A stretch of 64,000 nt of DNA from Pseudonocardia halophobica (GTDB lineage Bacteria; Actinomycetota; Actinomycetes; Mycobacteriales; Pseudonocardiaceae): positions 124,001 through 188,000 of the forward strand of contig NZ_BSFQ01000010.1 in assembly GCF_027922425.1 (NCBI RefSeq), in the 5' to 3' direction. The stretch's first letter is position 1, and every line of letters begins with the position of its first letter. The translations under genes were made by a program, and so were the position numbers. Under the pieces are notes generated by a model that saw only the letters and a list, made by a program, of their open reading frames with translations, was not told the DNA's origin and ran no database searches. Positions 63,354 through 64,000 of this stretch are shown here, in pieces.

Positions 63354-64000
63354 TCAACGGATCGGCGTCCGTCGATAGTCCCGTACCCCGGCGCCACCGG
63401 TGATCGCCCGGCGTGCCCCGGCGTCGTCGTGCGCCTGGATCGTGCGGGCCAGCCCGGCCAGGGTCGCGCGGTCCTCGTCGTCGCGCACGGCGATCGAGAA
63501 CTCGACGTCCGTGACCACGCCGGCGAAGCGGTCCAGCAGCCGGTCGCCGATCTCGTCGTAGGTGCCGATCACGGCGAAGCGGTCCAGGACGTCGTCGTCG
63601 ATCAGGCCGGGCAGTACCTCCCACCGCTTCGCCTTGGACAGCACCGCGGCCTCGCTGGCCAGGTCGCCGAGCCCGAGGTGCTCGAAGGCCGCGCGGTAGC
63701 CGGGCGTGGAGGCGTAGAAGGCGATGCGGGCGCGGGCGTCGCGGACCTTCACCTCCAGCTCCTCGGCGGTGCGGGCCGAGGCGACCAGCGGCTTCATGCA
63801 GACCCGGAAGTCCGCGAGCGACCGGCCAGAGCGGGCGGCGCCGCGCTGCACCGCCGGCAGCATGACCTCGGCGATGTAGGACGGCGTGCACACCGGGTGC
63901 GGGCGCACGCCGTCGGCGACCTCCCCGGCCACCGAGCACATGTACGGGTTGACCGCGGCCACGTGGACCGGGATCTCCGGGTGCTCGATCGGGCCGGCGT
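63354..64000 (-). CDS. F420-dependent LLM oxidoreductase (partial)
   Basis: C-terminal part of a luciferase-like oxidoreductase; the N-terminus lies beyond the right edge. The visible 215 residues include HPEIPVHVAAVNPYMCSVAGEVADGVRPHPVCTPSY, which fits the TIGR03617 group of mycobacterial-type F420 enzymes (recalled, not searched), and ARTAEELEVKVRDARARIAFYASTPGYRAAFEHLGLGDLA. Substrate unknown. It ends 48 bases upstream of msrA on the same strand. Confidence 0.85.
   Translation of the reverse strand, partial: AGPIEHPEIPVHVAAVNPYMCSVAGEVADGVRPHPVCTPSYIAEVMLPAVQRGAARSGRSLADFRVCMKPLVASARTAEELEVKVRDARARIAFYASTPGYRAAFEHLGLGDLASEAAVLSKAKRWEVLPGLIDDDVLDRFAVIGTYDEIGDRLLDRFAGVVTDVEFSIAVRDDEDRATLAGLARTIQAHDDAGARRAITGGAGVRDYRRTPIR

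Overview
The window is chromosomal DNA from a high-GC actinobacterium, most likely Pseudonocardiales and possibly Pseudonocardia itself. The genus is an inference; no rRNA gene is present to settle it. The actinobacterial evidence is the order pyrR-pyrB-pyrC-carA-carB-pyrF / mihF-gmk-rpoZ-coaBC-metK-priA, a BldD orthologue, actinobacterial integration host factor, F420-type luciferase-like oxidoreductases, a DUF222/HNH (13E12-type) protein, LexA boxes of the CGAAC-N4-GTTCG type and many GTG starts. I saw no tRNA, rRNA, CRISPR array, insertion sequence or prophage, and the codon and base composition look uniform.

Region by region. 1-14.4 kb (almost all minus strand) is a housekeeping block: de novo pyrimidine synthesis (pyrRBC, carAB, pyrF, chained by 1-4 bp overlaps), then mihF, gmk, rpoZ, coaBC, metK and the start of priA. 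A hairpin at 14330-14362 matches the PyrR-binding loop and buries the pyrR Shine-Dalgarno. 14.9-15.4 kb is bldD. 15.6-21.7 kb (minus) is an overlapping operon: bioY, an AMP-forming acyl ligase, a thiolase with a changed active site, the ECF transporter ATPase and T subunit, an alpha/beta hydrolase and an acyl-CoA thioesterase. 21.9-22.7 kb is an ArsR/SRPBCC pair with its operator.

22.7-30.8 kb is the most unusual part. A PucR-type regulator is divergent from an operon coding for a fused urease gamma-beta subunit, a urease alpha-like amidohydrolase, a YtcJ-type amidohydrolase, an MHS-family importer and a thiamine-diphosphate enzyme. No urease accessory genes (ureD/E/F/G) are present, and the alpha-like protein keeps the metal ligands but has altered substrate loops. 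I infer a catabolic pathway for an unidentified nitrogenous compound.

30.9-47.6 kb is accessory metabolism: DUF5995 and DUF6295-like proteins, a dienelactone hydrolase, an aminotransferase/aldehyde dehydrogenase pair, DNA polymerase IV under a LexA box, a siderophore-interacting protein under an IdeR-type iron box, two acyl-CoA dehydrogenases, an adenine deaminase-like protein, a nitrilase-family amidase, a TetR regulator with a perfect operator, and an amino acid permease. 47.7-56.5 kb has a DUF222/HNH protein under a second LexA-type box, an acetoin/butanediol dehydrogenase pair, a methyltransferase, catalase and an AcoR-like activator. 56.5-64 kb has a DUF2182/DUF1326 pair, two F420-type oxidoreductases, a KAS III enzyme, a CBS/nucleotidyltransferase protein and msrA.

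A family of four related intergenic hairpins (548-580, 35744-35778, 35807-35849, 62733-62777) is scattered through the window.
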